Shown: positions 1 to 11,905 of the stretch, one piece after another | Numbering within the stretch: the first letter of the stretch is position 1 | Layout of the letters: each line of letters starts with the position of its first letter | DNA from: Klebsormidium nitens | Taxonomy: Eukaryota > Streptophyta > Klebsormidiophyceae > Klebsormidiales > Klebsormidiaceae | Length of the DNA stretch: 46,221 bases | Direction of reading: 5' to 3' | Assembly: GCA_000708835.1 (NCBI GenBank) | Contig: DF237588.1 | Location: forward strand, 2,827-49,047 | Notes under the pieces: generated by a model | Database searches by the model: none | What the model saw: only the letters and a program-made list of their open reading frames with translations | Told to the model about the DNA's origin: nothing | Program-made: the position numbers and the translations under genes

Positions 1-2100
1 GTCATCTTGAAGAGTAAGTTTAACACGTGGACGTTTCGAGTGCGCCGGATGGAACCTGCTCTGGGATTCCACGGTTCGATGACCACCCCTGTTCAACCTC
101 GCCGGCTGCAACCGCGGAAAGATGTTCGATGACGTCAAAGTAATAGCTAAAGTTTAGCTGAAATTTAGTATCTAAATAGACCCTATCTATCGATCGCAAC
201 CGGGAAGCATGCCCCGAAAATGCTGTAGAATCTACCGTATCCTGTCGGGCGGGGCGATGCGGCCTTCGAGTAGGCTTCGACCCACGCAGTCCAACCCACC
301 AATCAGCGTTGCGGAAATCAGGACACGCGTCAATCACTGAAGTAGGTACTGGCGGCGAGCGCCTCCTAGCAAAAGGCCCGCTCTAGGAATAGCAGATTAG
401 GTTTGTTATGCGTTGGACAATGCATACAATACGGTCAGTGACATGCACGAAGCGATCGTTACAGTAATCATTCGATGAATGAGTAAGTTCAGCGGGCGCA
501 GCCTAGGCAAGCCAGTGTTTAAATGCAAGTAGCTAGTGCTAGGCTCTGTAGCATACTACGTACAGGACTTAAGCCCGGCGCCAAGCTTAAGCATGCATGA
601 TCCCCACGTACGCGCACGCTGTGACGGATTGGCCACAACCAGACATTACGACACTGACCGTGTTAGACATGCTTTGAAGCTCCTGCGCCCACGATGATGG
701 CAATTTGTACGCCGGCCAATACGGCCGGTAGCTAGATCTTTGGCCGCGCACGCGATCGCAAGCACACATGGTATCATATACCATGTGATTCGGGTATGCC
801 GCCGCCGGAAAGCCCGACTCTGATCGAGGGAGCACCGCAGCGCGGCTTGCAAGCTTTGTCGGGTACCCAAAAACGCATATGCAATCCGGCTCACCATACT
901 CGGACGGGATTGCTGAATGTTGCAGGTTAATGATCACCGTCTTTTGAAAGTTGAGTCTATCTCATGCTAGTATCAAGTTCGTTGGTCCGGCAAATTTGCA
1001 TGGCCGGTGACCAAAGGACGTACTTGTGCAAGTAATGAATGTAAAAGAAAACTGTCTGACAAGATTTCCTACAATTCACCGAGTCAAAAAGTCACTTACA
1101 TTTTTGAGTGTAATCGCTTTACTCAAACCATGACAACAACGTATCAACCGGCGATTAAGCCTGAAGGCCTTAATGCCTGCCCGGTTTTCCTGATCTACGC
1201 TTGACCAGACTTGATGATCAAATTTTACTCAAAGCGCCTTGCGCTCCCAGACTTCCACATAAACCGGAATGCGCCTAATGACTGGTTGTCTTTGCATGCA
1301 GCTTACAGCCTAACACTGCAAGGATCAGAGAGGGCGCATTCCTACACAATACAGTGCGCGGACCTACCTTAGTGCACTCTTACGTACCTCAGCAACTGTA
1401 ACCCTGCGTCCCTCACGTTAACGGTAACTACGTTGCTCAATGGCATGAATGACCTAACGCTGGCTTGCCTGGCTGCCGATGCACGACTTCCGTTTACATT
1501 GATAATGTTGTCTTTTGGGCCCGACGGCTGGTGTCGTGAAATGCATCGACAATAGTAACCGACAAGGAATGCTCAACACGTTTGCAAGCCACTGCTAAAC
1601 TCTTTGGACAGCCTGTTTCCGGCTCTTCACAAGAATAATCGCGAAGAAACTGCTGCGATGGGGGACCTGAAGCAGAGAAATAAAGTTTCATGCTTTTGCT
1701 GGTTCAAGGTGGTCAAATCGTTGGGAGATCGCTCGTTCGGAATCAGGGGTACCTCCAAAAAAAGGGGGTCTAGGTTCTCTGGACTGTAATCCAGGCACTC
1801 GACCAGAGAGGAGACTCGTCACACCCGGAATGGTCGGTACAGAGTGGATGATTTGAACCAAGTCGCGAGAGACAAGGTTTGACAGAAAGAGAGGAGTTCT
1901 ATCAGACCGACACTGAGGAGTAGGAAACCCGATCGAGGCTCGATCAAGCGCCTCCTCATACAGTCAAAACTCTCCTGGCTTTAGTCTTGTGTGGTAACGG
2001 CACGTACTTGGGACTCTTGAGACTATCCAAGCCACCTCACTTGCTTCAAAATCTTAAATTGCAGGTGCAAACTCTGCGGACGTTCAATTGTCGGCTCCTA
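1..2100. other. Gene-free stretch
   Basis: I see no convincing coding region here. Open frames are short, overlap on both strands and have no domain-like composition. The stretch holds a pair of short perfect hairpins at 712-787 (listed separately) and nothing else I can support. A sequence near 1775-1795 resembles an anticodon arm but does not extend to a full tRNA. Confidence 0.6.
712..787. repeat. Two adjacent short perfect hairpins
   Basis: At 712-728 a 6-bp arm (CCGGCC) and its complement flank a 5-nt loop. At 765-787 a 10-bp arm (CACATGGTAT) and its complement flank the 3-nt loop CAT. Both are perfect, but no transcript or terminator context is visible, so function is unknown. Confidence 0.6.
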
Positions 2101-2135
2101 TGTTGAATTTGGGAGCTAGGCTTCCGGCCTAGAAA

Positions 2136-2932
2136 ATGATGACGAGGCCTGTTCCCGAAGACAGATTCTCTTTAACGCCTCCGCAGCCGTTTGAAGCCAC
2201 GTCACTATTGCCTGGTCCCCAAACAAGTGGTGCCACACAGTTCGACGGACGCATACTGTATTCTGTGTCGCAACTAGAAGAACAGGGAAAACTGCTTCTT
2301 GGGACAAAGTGTGAAGAACTTTGACAGGTTGAGATCCCTTCCAAGGAGCGCGCAGGAGTGCTGGAGGAGGCCTACATTTCTCTTGAGCTTATTCAGACAA
2401 GACAAGCACAGCTTACCATCAGAGCTGGAGACAGACGTTCGTGATCTAGGGCCGCTCCCGGCCCCTCCGACAGGAACGGGCCTCTGCGAGCGAAACGCTT
2501 GGAAACGTGAAGGGGGGTCTCATGTTTGTTTGAAGCGAGGTTGACGATCAGAACACGGCCAAAGAAGGTGTACATCAGGCACTACAGGCTCTGTCGAATG
2601 TACCGCATCTCTCGGTAGCGGTGCGGTGAGTCAGATTGGCTTCCGTAGCCCGAGACAACAACTGCTTCCTGGCTGATTATGGTGTTGCAGGGTGGGGTGC
2701 TGGGGTCGTTTGCAAAATGATACTGGATACACCTTCCAGCAGCTTTTGTCAGATCGATGTCAAAATGGACTGCGACACACGTCCAAGCTGCTTAATTTGA
2801 AAGATGTTTACCGCCTTCAGAGCTAGGGAACTGGATTCCTTAACTGTTCGAACTGCGGCTGAACGGAGAAGGGCTCGTAACTGCTTTCGACAGGAGCGCG
2901 AAGAGCTTTGTTTGCTTATGCAGCTACCTTGA
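2136..2932 (+). pseudogene. Fragments of a charged, coil-like coding sequence
   Basis: Several short open segments on the plus strand have charged, helix-forming composition. The frame opening at 2136 reads to a stop at 2322-2324 and then continues open to about 2431 with Glu/Arg-rich, coil-like residues. A second segment from an ATG at 2804 to a TGA at 2930-2932 encodes 42 residues rich in Arg and Glu. I could not join them with convincing splice sites. They may be exons of an undetected gene or remnants of a decayed coiled-coil gene like those at 36 and 45 kb. No domain is recognised. Confidence 0.22.
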
Positions 2933-3271
2933 CTCCTGGCAGAATGGTTCAAGCGCTGCTTAAGGGGCCCAAAAGTAGTTCTACGAATCCTAATTGTATG
3001 AGGTCGAACCTAACTCAGTGCCTCCAGGCGCAACAAAACAGTGCCGCGGCAGATGTTGGACGGTGACTGGCTGGAATCAAGTGATGCAACTCGGGAGAGT
3101 GTCTAACATCAGCAGAAAATTCTTTGCTGACCATATTCCAAAAGACTACAGAGGCCAGCCATGATGTGTCGACCAGACATGGGCTACAAGTTTCACTTTA
3201 AACATAATCTTAGCAACGACGTTTCGGTCTCCTGCAGCTTATGAGAATCTGAAAGCGGTCTGCCAGGAAGC

Positions 3272-3837
3272 GTGACGCGAAATTGTCAGCCGGATACGTA
3301 CCTGTGGCACATGATGCTCAGCCCCGCTTTCCTGCCACGTGTCAGGAGATCAACCCGGAGCCGTCTTCAGATTCCGATCCGGTCTGCAGGGCAGGATCGC
3401 TCGCTCGGCGGTGGCCTCCTCGGGGACAAGGCCCCCGCTGCCTGCCTGCGGCGCTCCCTTACACTGGTCATCCTTCGCGGGCCCTGTTTCCTTCCCTGTT
3501 GCCTGCGGCAGAGCCCCGCTTGCAGGCTGGGCTGCTTGGTCGGCCGCTGCCGGGGGTGCCCCGGTAAGAAGAAGGCGGGGCAGTAAAGACGCGAATTCAG
3601 AAGCCTGCAAAAAAGAAAAGCGAAGCTCTAGCTCTGGTCCGCTGTGAAGACGTAGAGAGGCCTACATCCGGAAAGCTCCGTGTCACGACAGCGTTTGCTG
3701 ACATGCAAACCAATCCTCCGGGATTCCGGCTTCGAGCTCAATCCTTTCAAACGACCTCAAAGATCCAAACAAGCATTGCGAATCGGCGGATGAACGACTG
3801 CAAGGGCTGCACAAAACAGGGTGTGGAAGCGCCGTGA
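3272..3837 (+). other. GC-rich coding-like stretch, no recognised product
   Basis: A GC-rich block is open in several plus-strand frames from about 3280 to 3590, with the donor-like sequence CCCCG followed by GTAAGA near 3564. From 3580 to a TGA at 3835-3837 one frame stays open for 85 codons and reads as a Lys-rich, moderately protein-like sequence. It is not possible to tell which frame, if any, is translated. No domain is visible. The 500 bases after it (3840-4340) contain nothing I can support. Confidence 0.22.
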
Positions 3838-4340
3838 ATTCTCCAGCACACCTAGGTGCACGGTCAGATCGGGATGCTGTCGAGTGTTGATGCGTTCACC
3901 TCTTGCACCCAAACGGTTCCAGGTTAAGCGAAGGCACAGACGCTAATGATAACTGCGGGCGCTAAAAAGTACTTTGGATCGAGCTAACGCAAGCGTGCAG
4001 TCGTTCCTGGTGTCAACAAGAATTTGCAAGCGCTCTTGCATGGCCAGTTTCCCGGTCACCTTGTGTTGGCTTTCGCTGCTGAAAGCCGACGGTTCCAAGA
4101 CCATCTCGGGAGTCAGTACCCCGGGGAAATCCAGAACCAGCTGGGAATAGGGGTCCGGCTCGCCGATCGCCTGATGTGCCTGCGAAAAAAAGGTCACATG
4201 AGAACGCTGGGGCAAAATTGGATGCTCGACACGATTTGTATAAACGAGATCTACTCTGCTCCTTCTTCCGGGGTTGTTTTGAGACGTGACGACGAAACAG
4301 AGGAAGAATCTTTGTCATGCGCATGCGTTGGTGAAGTGCA

Positions 4341-7300
4341 TCACGGGAACCACGAAAAAGTCGTTAAACAAGATGAGTCATGAGATTGGACGTGGGCAAG
4401 AGGGTTTCGTCCCAGTGACAAAGCAGGGTTAGTCAGCACGGAGTCCCCAATGGATGTCTCCTTTGTCGGAACTGTAGTGAGCCGCCTCTCGTAGCGGACA
4501 CCCAAAGGCTCTCGACCACTGACGAATGCTTCTAGTGACAGAGGACCGGTGCTGCAACTTGAAAACCTGTTTTCGCTCCTCGTGACAGCCGACCGTACTC
4601 TCTCAAACCCATTCCTTAAACATCCAACGCGCTGTAAGTAATGGCTTGTCTTTACGACCTTTGAGCAGATTTTCGTGAGATGCCAAAAGCTGGCCTCCGC
4701 GGAAGCCGGAAACCCTCTCAAGAAGAAGGACACGTCGAGCCATGCAAGCAACCTACCTCGGAGCGATCCTTCGGAAAGACGAGCAAGCAGACATTCTGCT
4801 CCGTCTGCACCGGATAGCAGGCCTCCTTAAAGCTGCCTTTTCCTCCGACTGCCCAACCCGAAAGCGCGCCCTTGTTCGACTTTGCTGTCGCTACCATTCC
4901 GGCGCCGCCGGTCTTCGCCCTGGTATGGAAGCTTCCCCGGGCCTTGATCGCGTCCGCGACCCTGTCCGACAGCGGCAGATCGTCGAGGTCCACCGAAGAC
5001 CCGTCTTCGCCACCTGCGACCACGCCAGGGGTCTGGCTCGCATCCGCCGGCTCCGGTCCTCTAACCCCCGGCTGCTGTTCAGATGCCGTTTTCCTGCAAT
5101 CGGGCAGTTTTTGGATCGGGGCAGCCGGCATTTCGTCCGGTTCCGGCGGGTTCTTGAGATTCCGAGCCCTGGCCCTTTGCGGCTTAGGGCCCTCCGTGCT
5201 TAGGGGTTCTGCCCGCTTGACTCGGGCCTTGGGCTTGGGGGTATCCTTCGATTCCTCCGGGGCCTTCTTCTTTGGAGGCCTCCCCCGCTTCCGCTTCGGG
5301 GCGGCCGTACTCGGTTCCACAATTGACGGCTGAATCTTGTCTCCCCCGCCTGACGTGGGTGCAGATTCGTCTGCAGGCTGAGGAGCGGCCAACTCCGACC
5401 CGGGCAGTGGAGTTCTGGGTTCGGACAAGCTTCTGGGGTCCGAGGTTCCGGCGGACTTCGGGGTGGGGGCGCTTTCGGTTGCCTTTTCGGGAGAGGGTTT
5501 GCTTTCCGGCGGCAGTTGCTGCTCAGGGCTTGACGTATCTCCCGGAGCCATTGATTCCGGGGCTTTGAGCTCCATCTGAGGAATTGGCGCATCACTGTCG
5601 CAGATCTCCGCTATCTCGGGCGCCCCCGCTGGGCTTGCAGGCGCATCTGGACGGTTTCCAGACGCTTCTGCGGGGCTTTTAAACGCTTCTTGGGGGCGTT
5701 CGGACGCTTCTAGGGAGCGTCCAGACATTTCTGGAGGATTTTCGGACGCTTTGGCAGGGTCCGGACCGTCCGCACACGTTGGCGCAGGCGCTGTCACCTC
5801 TGGGGTATATTTGTACCGAACCGGGACAGCTTCAAACCCCTGGACGGATTGGAGCGCTGCCGGACGCAGCTCAGTCAGCCTTGCCGGATCGACTGTTTCC
5901 CCTGCTGGTTCGACTGCAACCGCGGTTTTTTCCGACCCGGCCTTAACCCTGAGGAGACCCGTTGCCTGGCCGCCCGCTTGCACACGCTCAGTTGCAGGTT
6001 GCACAGCAGCATCCCCTTGCTTGGGGGGGCCGTCCCCAGAGGTGCCGCCCGACATTCTCGCCCCCCTGGAGGGGGTGTCCACTGTCGGCAGTCGGGGCTC
6101 CATCCGCTCCTCTCGGTCCTTGCTGTCACCCCCCTGAGTTGCCTTTCTACCGGTCCCGAAGCTTGGTGCCAGGCTTTCCTTATCTCCCCGCACCTTGGAA
6201 GGGTCACCAATGACCTTCCTGCTTTCTTGGGCTCGTTCACACCCCGTCCTTCCCTGGGGCACCTCACCCACCCCCCTCGCTTCTTTCGACCGCCCGCTCT
6301 CCCACCCCCTGGCCAGAATCTCCAGCCCGTTCTTCCAGCCGCGGCCGCGCTTCACGTCCTTCCCGATGTTCCTCCAGCGGATAGGGCGCAGCCGGGCCGG
6401 CAGATCCGTGCCGGGGAGGGGCCGCTTGTTACTGACGCTCGTGATTTCATCATCTTCCGCCGCATCTTCCTGCGTCTCGAACTGCCACTCAGTGATCCGG
6501 GGGATCACCATATCCTCCTTACCCAGCGCTGCAAGCTCCAACCGCTTATGAGGTTTGGTAGGGAGACTCCCGTTATGGGGGGCGCGATCAAGTGGTGTCG
6601 GCTCGGGGGGGTTGGAAAGCTGGGCCCGTTTTGCAGGGGGTTCATCAGCTGCACACGAAAGTAGGTGCGCCTGGTCAACAACCTCACAACCAAATACATG
6701 ATAAGCAATGCATGACAGCTGTTAGAGTGGAGTATCAGACCGGATAGAAAAGTCAGATTAAAAGGAAGACGCTGTGAATGGCTCACATGCTCAAAAGCCC
6801 AGGAGGACTGATTCGAGCTTGCAGTCGCCGACTAAGCAGATTCAGAAAGCTAACTACTTGTAGCTTTTTGCACCATAGCACACCCCAGCATGGTGCCTGA
6901 GGTGATAGAAGGACTCTCGACAAAAGGATGAACCTCGACAGTCTGCAACTTGGAAGGTCCTCCAAGTTGATGAATTGCGCACAAATCAGGTGAACATGCA
7001 GCTGATGGAGGGACGTGCTGCGAGATCAAGGCAAAGCAAATTTCCCTCATGGATCCAACACTGAGTGAGAATGCAACGGGCGGCAATACAGCAATGGGCC
7101 GATTCTGATAACGCGTGCTGCTTTGAAGTTCAACAACGGAAGTAACTTCTCATCATGTTTGCTATACATAAGAAGCCGTCCACACTCACACATCACTTAT
7201 TCCCAGCAAAGCAAACGCATCATCCAAACATTCTCCTTGGCGTTGTTTGAGCTGTCAGAGCCTCCGCAATGTACGACTGGCTGAATCGACAGCAACCGCA

Positions 7301-10008
7301 GCTAAAGGTGAGCAGAGGGAGCCCTCTCAGGGATGTTGCGATGCGACCAAACCGGCATGTGATCTGGATTGGATTCGCCCAAGGTGCTTAAACCAAAAAC
7401 CCTAATGCAAAGGTTTACGCGCTCTGCACCCTAAACCACCATAGACTAGGCCTACCTATTTCTCAGTCGCCTATCTCAAGCGATATAGGAGTTGGAAAGT
7501 CGTCACAAGCACCAAAACCCTTTTCATAAAGGCGCTTGACACAACGATATCTCAGTGGACAAAAGAGGCCCAGGTCTTACCTCTTTCTGCCTGCCCCAAG
7601 TCCTTGCCACCCCCCGTCCCCCTCGCATCCGTCCCCCACTTCCGCTTCCCCTCCTGTCCCCTCCCAGCTTGTGCAATCAACCCCGCTTTCTCCACCTCTG
7701 CCCCCGGGCCCGAGGAAACACCACTTCCACTTTGTTTCTCCCTGGGCCCATCGTCCCATGCGCTGCGGTTGCCCTTGCCTACAGGAGGCCCCATTGCGGG
7801 CTCCACCAATCCAGGATCGACTAGGACTTTTGCCTTCTTCCGCGGAGGACTGACGCTCCGGGGTGTGGTTCTGAGAGGAGCGTCTTGCTTTTCCTTCTGC
7901 GGGGAAAGCGATTGGCGCGGTGCGTGCCGGCCCCTGCTGGGCGAGCTTGCAGTGCAGGCGGAGGGGCTGAGGCTTCGAGGAGGGGAAAGGAAGACATTCC
8001 TGTCTTGCTGGCAGTTGCAGCGGCTGTCCGAGCAGCGGGTCACACTGCGGCTGCAGAAAGATGGAGAAATGCCGGTGCGAAAAGGCTAGAAAGACTGGTA
8101 TAGGCAAAGCACTGTAAGCAGACAAGAGCCCTAGTGCAGTTTGAGTCTACAGAGCGTAAATCTGGCGGATAATACGCAATGATCCAAGTAAAACCCTACC
8201 GCTGTGAGTTTTAGGATCCCTGATTGGATACCCAAGCTAACACCCCAGATTAAACCCACTCGTCGCAAGACCCTCTTATTGCGCCGATACCTACTGAATC
8301 AATGAGACTTGCAGAGCTCTGCCAGCCAGCCAGGGAAGATGTTTAAAGGAATAACTTCTGAAGGGTAGTCTGAATCATTAGAAGCTTGTTTCAAGGATGG
8401 AATGTGAGCTGGGGCCCAGACACCTTTCACCTGGGTGACTCAAAAACCCAAGTTTACATCTCAGAGCCTGAGATTGCTTTAGTAGCTTTTTGGACGCCGT
8501 ATTTCGTGGAAAGATAACAATTTGGCGAGCAAATGAGACACCCTGGGACAGGGCTCTTGATTTGAAAAGATTCTGCAGAAAAATCCGAAGCGAATGCACA
8601 AGTCATGTGTTCTTATGCTGAAGGTGCTGTCTTGGATGCCGCATCGGTTCCGGAAGCCCGAAGAGTGTGAATCAAAGCTCTGGCAAGTAAGTATTGAACA
8701 TCCCCCGAGCAACAAAGGGACGGTAATTCCTAAGCTCGGACCTTTTGAGCATGTGCCGGGTGCACAAGGTGTTGCCTTCAGTATTCAAAAGATCGCTGTA
8801 ATGCATTATGCAGATGATCAATTATGCTCGTTCTCTAATAGTAGATCCAGAAGCAGATGGGTAGCTCATGGTTTGAATGGGATCCCTTCCGAGAGTGTCC
8901 AAGAATGCTGCATCTCTACCATCAGAAGCCTCACAAACACACCGCTGATCTCTTCTTCAAAGAGGGCCTCAGGGAGCGGTCCCCCTGAAGTCACAGGGCG
9001 ACTGTATAGCTTGCCCCTCTGCGCTTGTGTAGCCAGCATGCCCCAAGTGGCGGTGGCATTCCCAAGCCAGCATTCCCTGACCGGTGCTGACATTATGGGC
9101 TGCCCCGGTCGTCTGCCCTCTTTGAATCCATGCGCAATTGCCGAAACCAGCATCCTGATATTATGATATGTATCCAGATAGGTTGAAGCACCAAGCACCG
9201 TCTGAAGTCCTGCTCACCTCCTAGAGCGTCCCCTGCTCCCGCTCTGCCCCTTCCTTTTGCTGCCCGAAGCTTGCATCTCTGCTGCGCAAACCAGCGCCTT
9301 GGCATTCTCAATATGTGCACCTTTGCCCTCAGGGGGACGCTCTTTCGCTCTGCCACCGGTTCCTTCGGCCGCAGGTACCTTCTCAGGGTTCCCTCCGCAA
9401 GCCTGTGCCTTTCCTTCCAAAGTGCCCCTGTCCCTTGCATTTGGCCTGTGCTCTGCTCGATTGGCCCCCCTCAGCTTTGTGCCCTTCGCCAGCCTGGTCG
9501 TATCCCTGTCCCTCCTCTGATCTCTGCCGTGGTCATCTCCCCTCGCCCTCCAAGCAGCAACCTTGGCACCCCGCTCGGCGCCACCCCGAGCCTCCCGCTT
9601 TACAGCAGTGTTATAGTAGCATACATTAGTATCATGCCCCGCCCTGCAACATATGGTGCAAAACCTTCTCGTGCCCTGGAAAGAGGGCCTCACATTCGTG
9701 ACATGAGGTCCCCCAAACCGGCGTTCGTCGCTGCCCTTTGTCTCTACCAGAGGAAACTTTGCCTGAGCAACCCCTTGCCGCTGCTGCAGTCTCGCCCAGC
9801 GGACAACCATCCGTTCCCCGTACAGCACAAGGCCGTGCTCATGCGCTTGGTACGCATCCTGCGCGGCGCATTCCTCCGCAAAGTCCACAAATGCATAGCC
9901 CTCTTTGATACGGACCCAGTTCAGGGAACCAAAGGGTTGGAAGGCGCGCCGCAGCTGCTCTTCTCCGACTGCAGAGAGGTTGAATTTGCCGACGTACAGG
10001 GTCGTCAT
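4341..10008 (-). CDS. RRM, CCHC zinc-knuckle, RS/SP and AT-hook protein (four-exon model)
   Basis: I model one minus-strand gene with exons 10008-9218, 8050-7581, 6648-4757 and 4631-4341, giving 1147 residues. All junctions use good GT-AG sites in matching phase (donors GAG|GTGAGC, GAG|GTAAGA, GAG|GTAGGT). The first ATG, at 10008, puts an RRM at the N terminus: RNP2 is LYVGKF (residues 4-9) and RNP1 is KEGYAFVDF (35-43). A CX2CX4HX4C zinc knuckle follows (C117, C120, H125, C130), then a basic Arg/Gly/Lys region ending in RS dipeptides that continues across the splice into an SP-rich exon. Exon 3 is long and disordered, Pro/Ala/Glu-rich, with degenerate repeats near 5620-5750 and an AT-hook (core RGRPP) near 5275-5300. 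RRM plus knuckle plus RS recalls plant RS2Z splicing factors; the AT-hook tail is not part of that family. The alternative is two or three separate genes, since only phase and splice consensus link them. Confidence 0.55.
8866..9154 (-). other. Candidate alternative exon carrying an early stop
   Basis: Immediately downstream of the RRM exon donor (GT at 9217-9216), an acceptor AG at 9156-9155 would define a 63-nt intron. The exon starting at 9154 is in the correct phase and stays open for about 96 codons to a stop at 8866. Joining it instead of the 8050 exon would end the protein after the RS dipeptides and before the SP and AT-hook parts. Long introns with stop-introducing alternative exons are typical of SR-protein genes; applying that here is inference. 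The opposite strand is also open, so coding is not proven. Confidence 0.3.
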
Positions 10009-10496
10009 TGCGAAATTGCGGGGGGTGTCGAGGGATTCTGCTTGCAGCTTCGGCAACTCTCATCCAAATGGAAGGCCAGACTATTTGAAGGGAGTGGCAG
10101 CTTCGATCCTTTTGCATTGTAATCATTGACAAATGGGCGTTGCAATTGCCAAGCAAACAGAGATCAGACTAGACATTGAACAGGATGGAGGACCTGTTCG
10201 AGAGGTCCTTCGAGAGCCCTGAAGGTTGAGGAAACCAATGTACTTGAACAGGTTAGGTTGCTGGCTTGCCGCCACCTTCCACCGCCATGACATTCCCTGA
10301 AGGAAGTTCAGCCACCATGGCAACATTTCCCATTTTGCAACTCGGATGATCTCCGCGTGTTCACAACTTCACTGTTTTCGGTTTTGAAACTGTGCATGCA
10401 ATTCCTTATCGCCCGTCAGGGTTTTTCGCTCAGCCATTTTGCCGGGAGCCATCAGAATCGTTTCGAAATCGAATCACGTGGCGGGGAGATATCGCT

Positions 10497-10524
10497 GATA
10501 TACCCCGCCGCAGAGGGGTATATC
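10497..10524. repeat. Perfect 10-bp hairpin
   Basis: GATATACCCC and its exact complement GGGGTATATC flank an 8-nt loop. It sits just left of a larger foldback and shares GATATC/GATATA motifs with it. Confidence 0.65.
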
Positions 10525-10580
10525 AAAAAACTCTTGGCAGGCTCGACGGCGATGCAAGGTCTGGACTAAGCGATAAGCGA

Positions 10581-10722
10581 GTTATACCATTCGAGCTCGG
10601 CGATATCGAAGGTTTCTTGTCGACCTCGAGCTTGATATCCCCCTCGGGGCTCCGCCCTCGGGGAGATATCAGCTCTCGTTCGACGCGAAAACCATCGGTA
10701 TCGCCGAGCTCTCATGGTATAC
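10581..10722. repeat. Imperfect 70-bp foldback
   Basis: The arm at about 10581-10650 is an imperfect inverted copy of about 10652-10722. Both arms carry the same ordered blocks: TATACCAT, GAGCTCGGCGAT, GGTTT, GTCGA, GAGCT and GATATC, meeting at a centre rich in CCCTCGGGG. The near-absence of a loop suggests a foldback transposable element or a hairpin-producing locus. No coding frame of note lies within it. Confidence 0.6.
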
Positions 10723-11552
10723 CGTATATACTATAACTACTACTTAAAGTTATCATCAACCATGGCCCTAGAAATGCGGCAGCCATTGGCCGGCCGCCGC
10801 TGGCGGCGGGGCAACAAGGGCAAGGTTTGCAATTAGTAACTACCGGTACCTGCCACGAGGAGACTAGCCGGCTGCCGCAGACTTAGCGTTCCAACCCGCC
10901 TGAGGGCCCGGGGTTCTAGGTAGTAGCGGGGCGCAGGAATGGCGCGGAGCTCCCCCGGGAAATTCCTGCGCCCCCGAGAAAAGGGTGTCGTTCCACTAGC
11001 GGCCGGCAGAGGCGCAACTAGAAAGGCAGCACAAAGTGCTGCACTCGGCATGCCATTTGATTGATTTGTCTGGAACAAATCATTGAATAGCACCAGGCTG
11101 GCACTTTACACGCAGTAATTTCGTTGAGATTGAGACCGTTGGAACTTGGTACGGTACCTCGTATAGTGTATGTATAGTAGAAGATAGTCCTCGAAATTCT
11201 GGTAACGCTAAATAAACCCGATCGACTGGCGTTACGAACTCGTGGATTTGTAAAGTGTAACGCATTCACCCTTACCGGTTTCGCATTACAGTTCGATTCC
11301 TGGCGACACATTTCAACTTCCCAGTCGACCTTACAAAGCTCAAAGGAACTTTGAAATCGCCCGCGAAACCATTACCTGGGTACATGGCATACGCCAGTGC
11401 ACGCTTTTGAGAGGGCTCGAAGCCTCGAAATCGCGCTTTTGTACTCTGAAAAAGTCGGAGAGCTTTCAATGTGGGTCGCAGGGCACAACGCTCAAAAACC
11501 GTCAGATTTCAAACATGGACGGCAGATATCACATGCTCTGCAAGCTGCAGTT

Positions 11553-11905
11553 AGGTTGCGCGTCGACCGAAAACCTACCACCCCCCACTTTGATGTTGTC
11601 AGACCACGTGGTCAGAAAACCCTGGTTTTGGCAGTGGTTTGCAGCAAACCTTCCACATCTGTGCGCCCTATATCACCCAATTCTGCACCAAAATGCTCTA
11701 TCCAAAGCACATGGGCAATGCCATGAGTGGTGGCAGTTGCCGACAAAGCTTCTTTGAGCAGAAAAGATGCTAATTTGATACTTACAGGCGACACAATCAC
11801 CCCAGTGATGCAAACCTCGCACAAACCCATATTTATGAAAAGCAGGCCTCTGATTGGCTCAAAAACCTGGGATGACCTCGGAGGTTTTCGGTCGACGCGC
11901 AACCT
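11553..11905. repeat. Element bounded by perfect 24-bp inverted repeats
   Basis: The 24 bases at 11553-11576 are exactly the reverse complement of 11882-11905 (core GCGCGTCGACCG). The 305 bp between them has no plausible gene. The spacing and length fit a small non-autonomous inverted-repeat transposon (MITE-like). I could not identify a clear target-site duplication. Confidence 0.6.

Noticed and set aside
1777-1860. Anticodon-arm-like stem with a GTA loop and a nearby GGTTCAAATC-like match on the other strand
   Set aside because: The loop has six bases, the two parts are on different strands and no acceptor stem forms, so it is not a tRNA.
5849-6664. Plus-strand 271-codon frame
   Set aside because: It is the antisense shadow of the GC-rich AT-hook exon. 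The minus strand has the AT-hook, matching splice phases and domain-like composition.
8594-9166. Plus-strand 190-codon frame containing HYADDQL, resembling the reverse transcriptase YADD box
   Set aside because: No other RT motif is recognisable around it and the minus strand is also open here. It could be a heavily decayed LINE fragment, but the evidence is one tetrapeptide.
9271-10122. Plus-strand 283-codon frame
   Set aside because: Antisense shadow of the RRM and zinc-knuckle exon.
11270-11310. GTTCGATTCC resembling a tRNA B box
   Set aside because: The flanking bases do not form a T stem and no A box or acceptor stem is in place.
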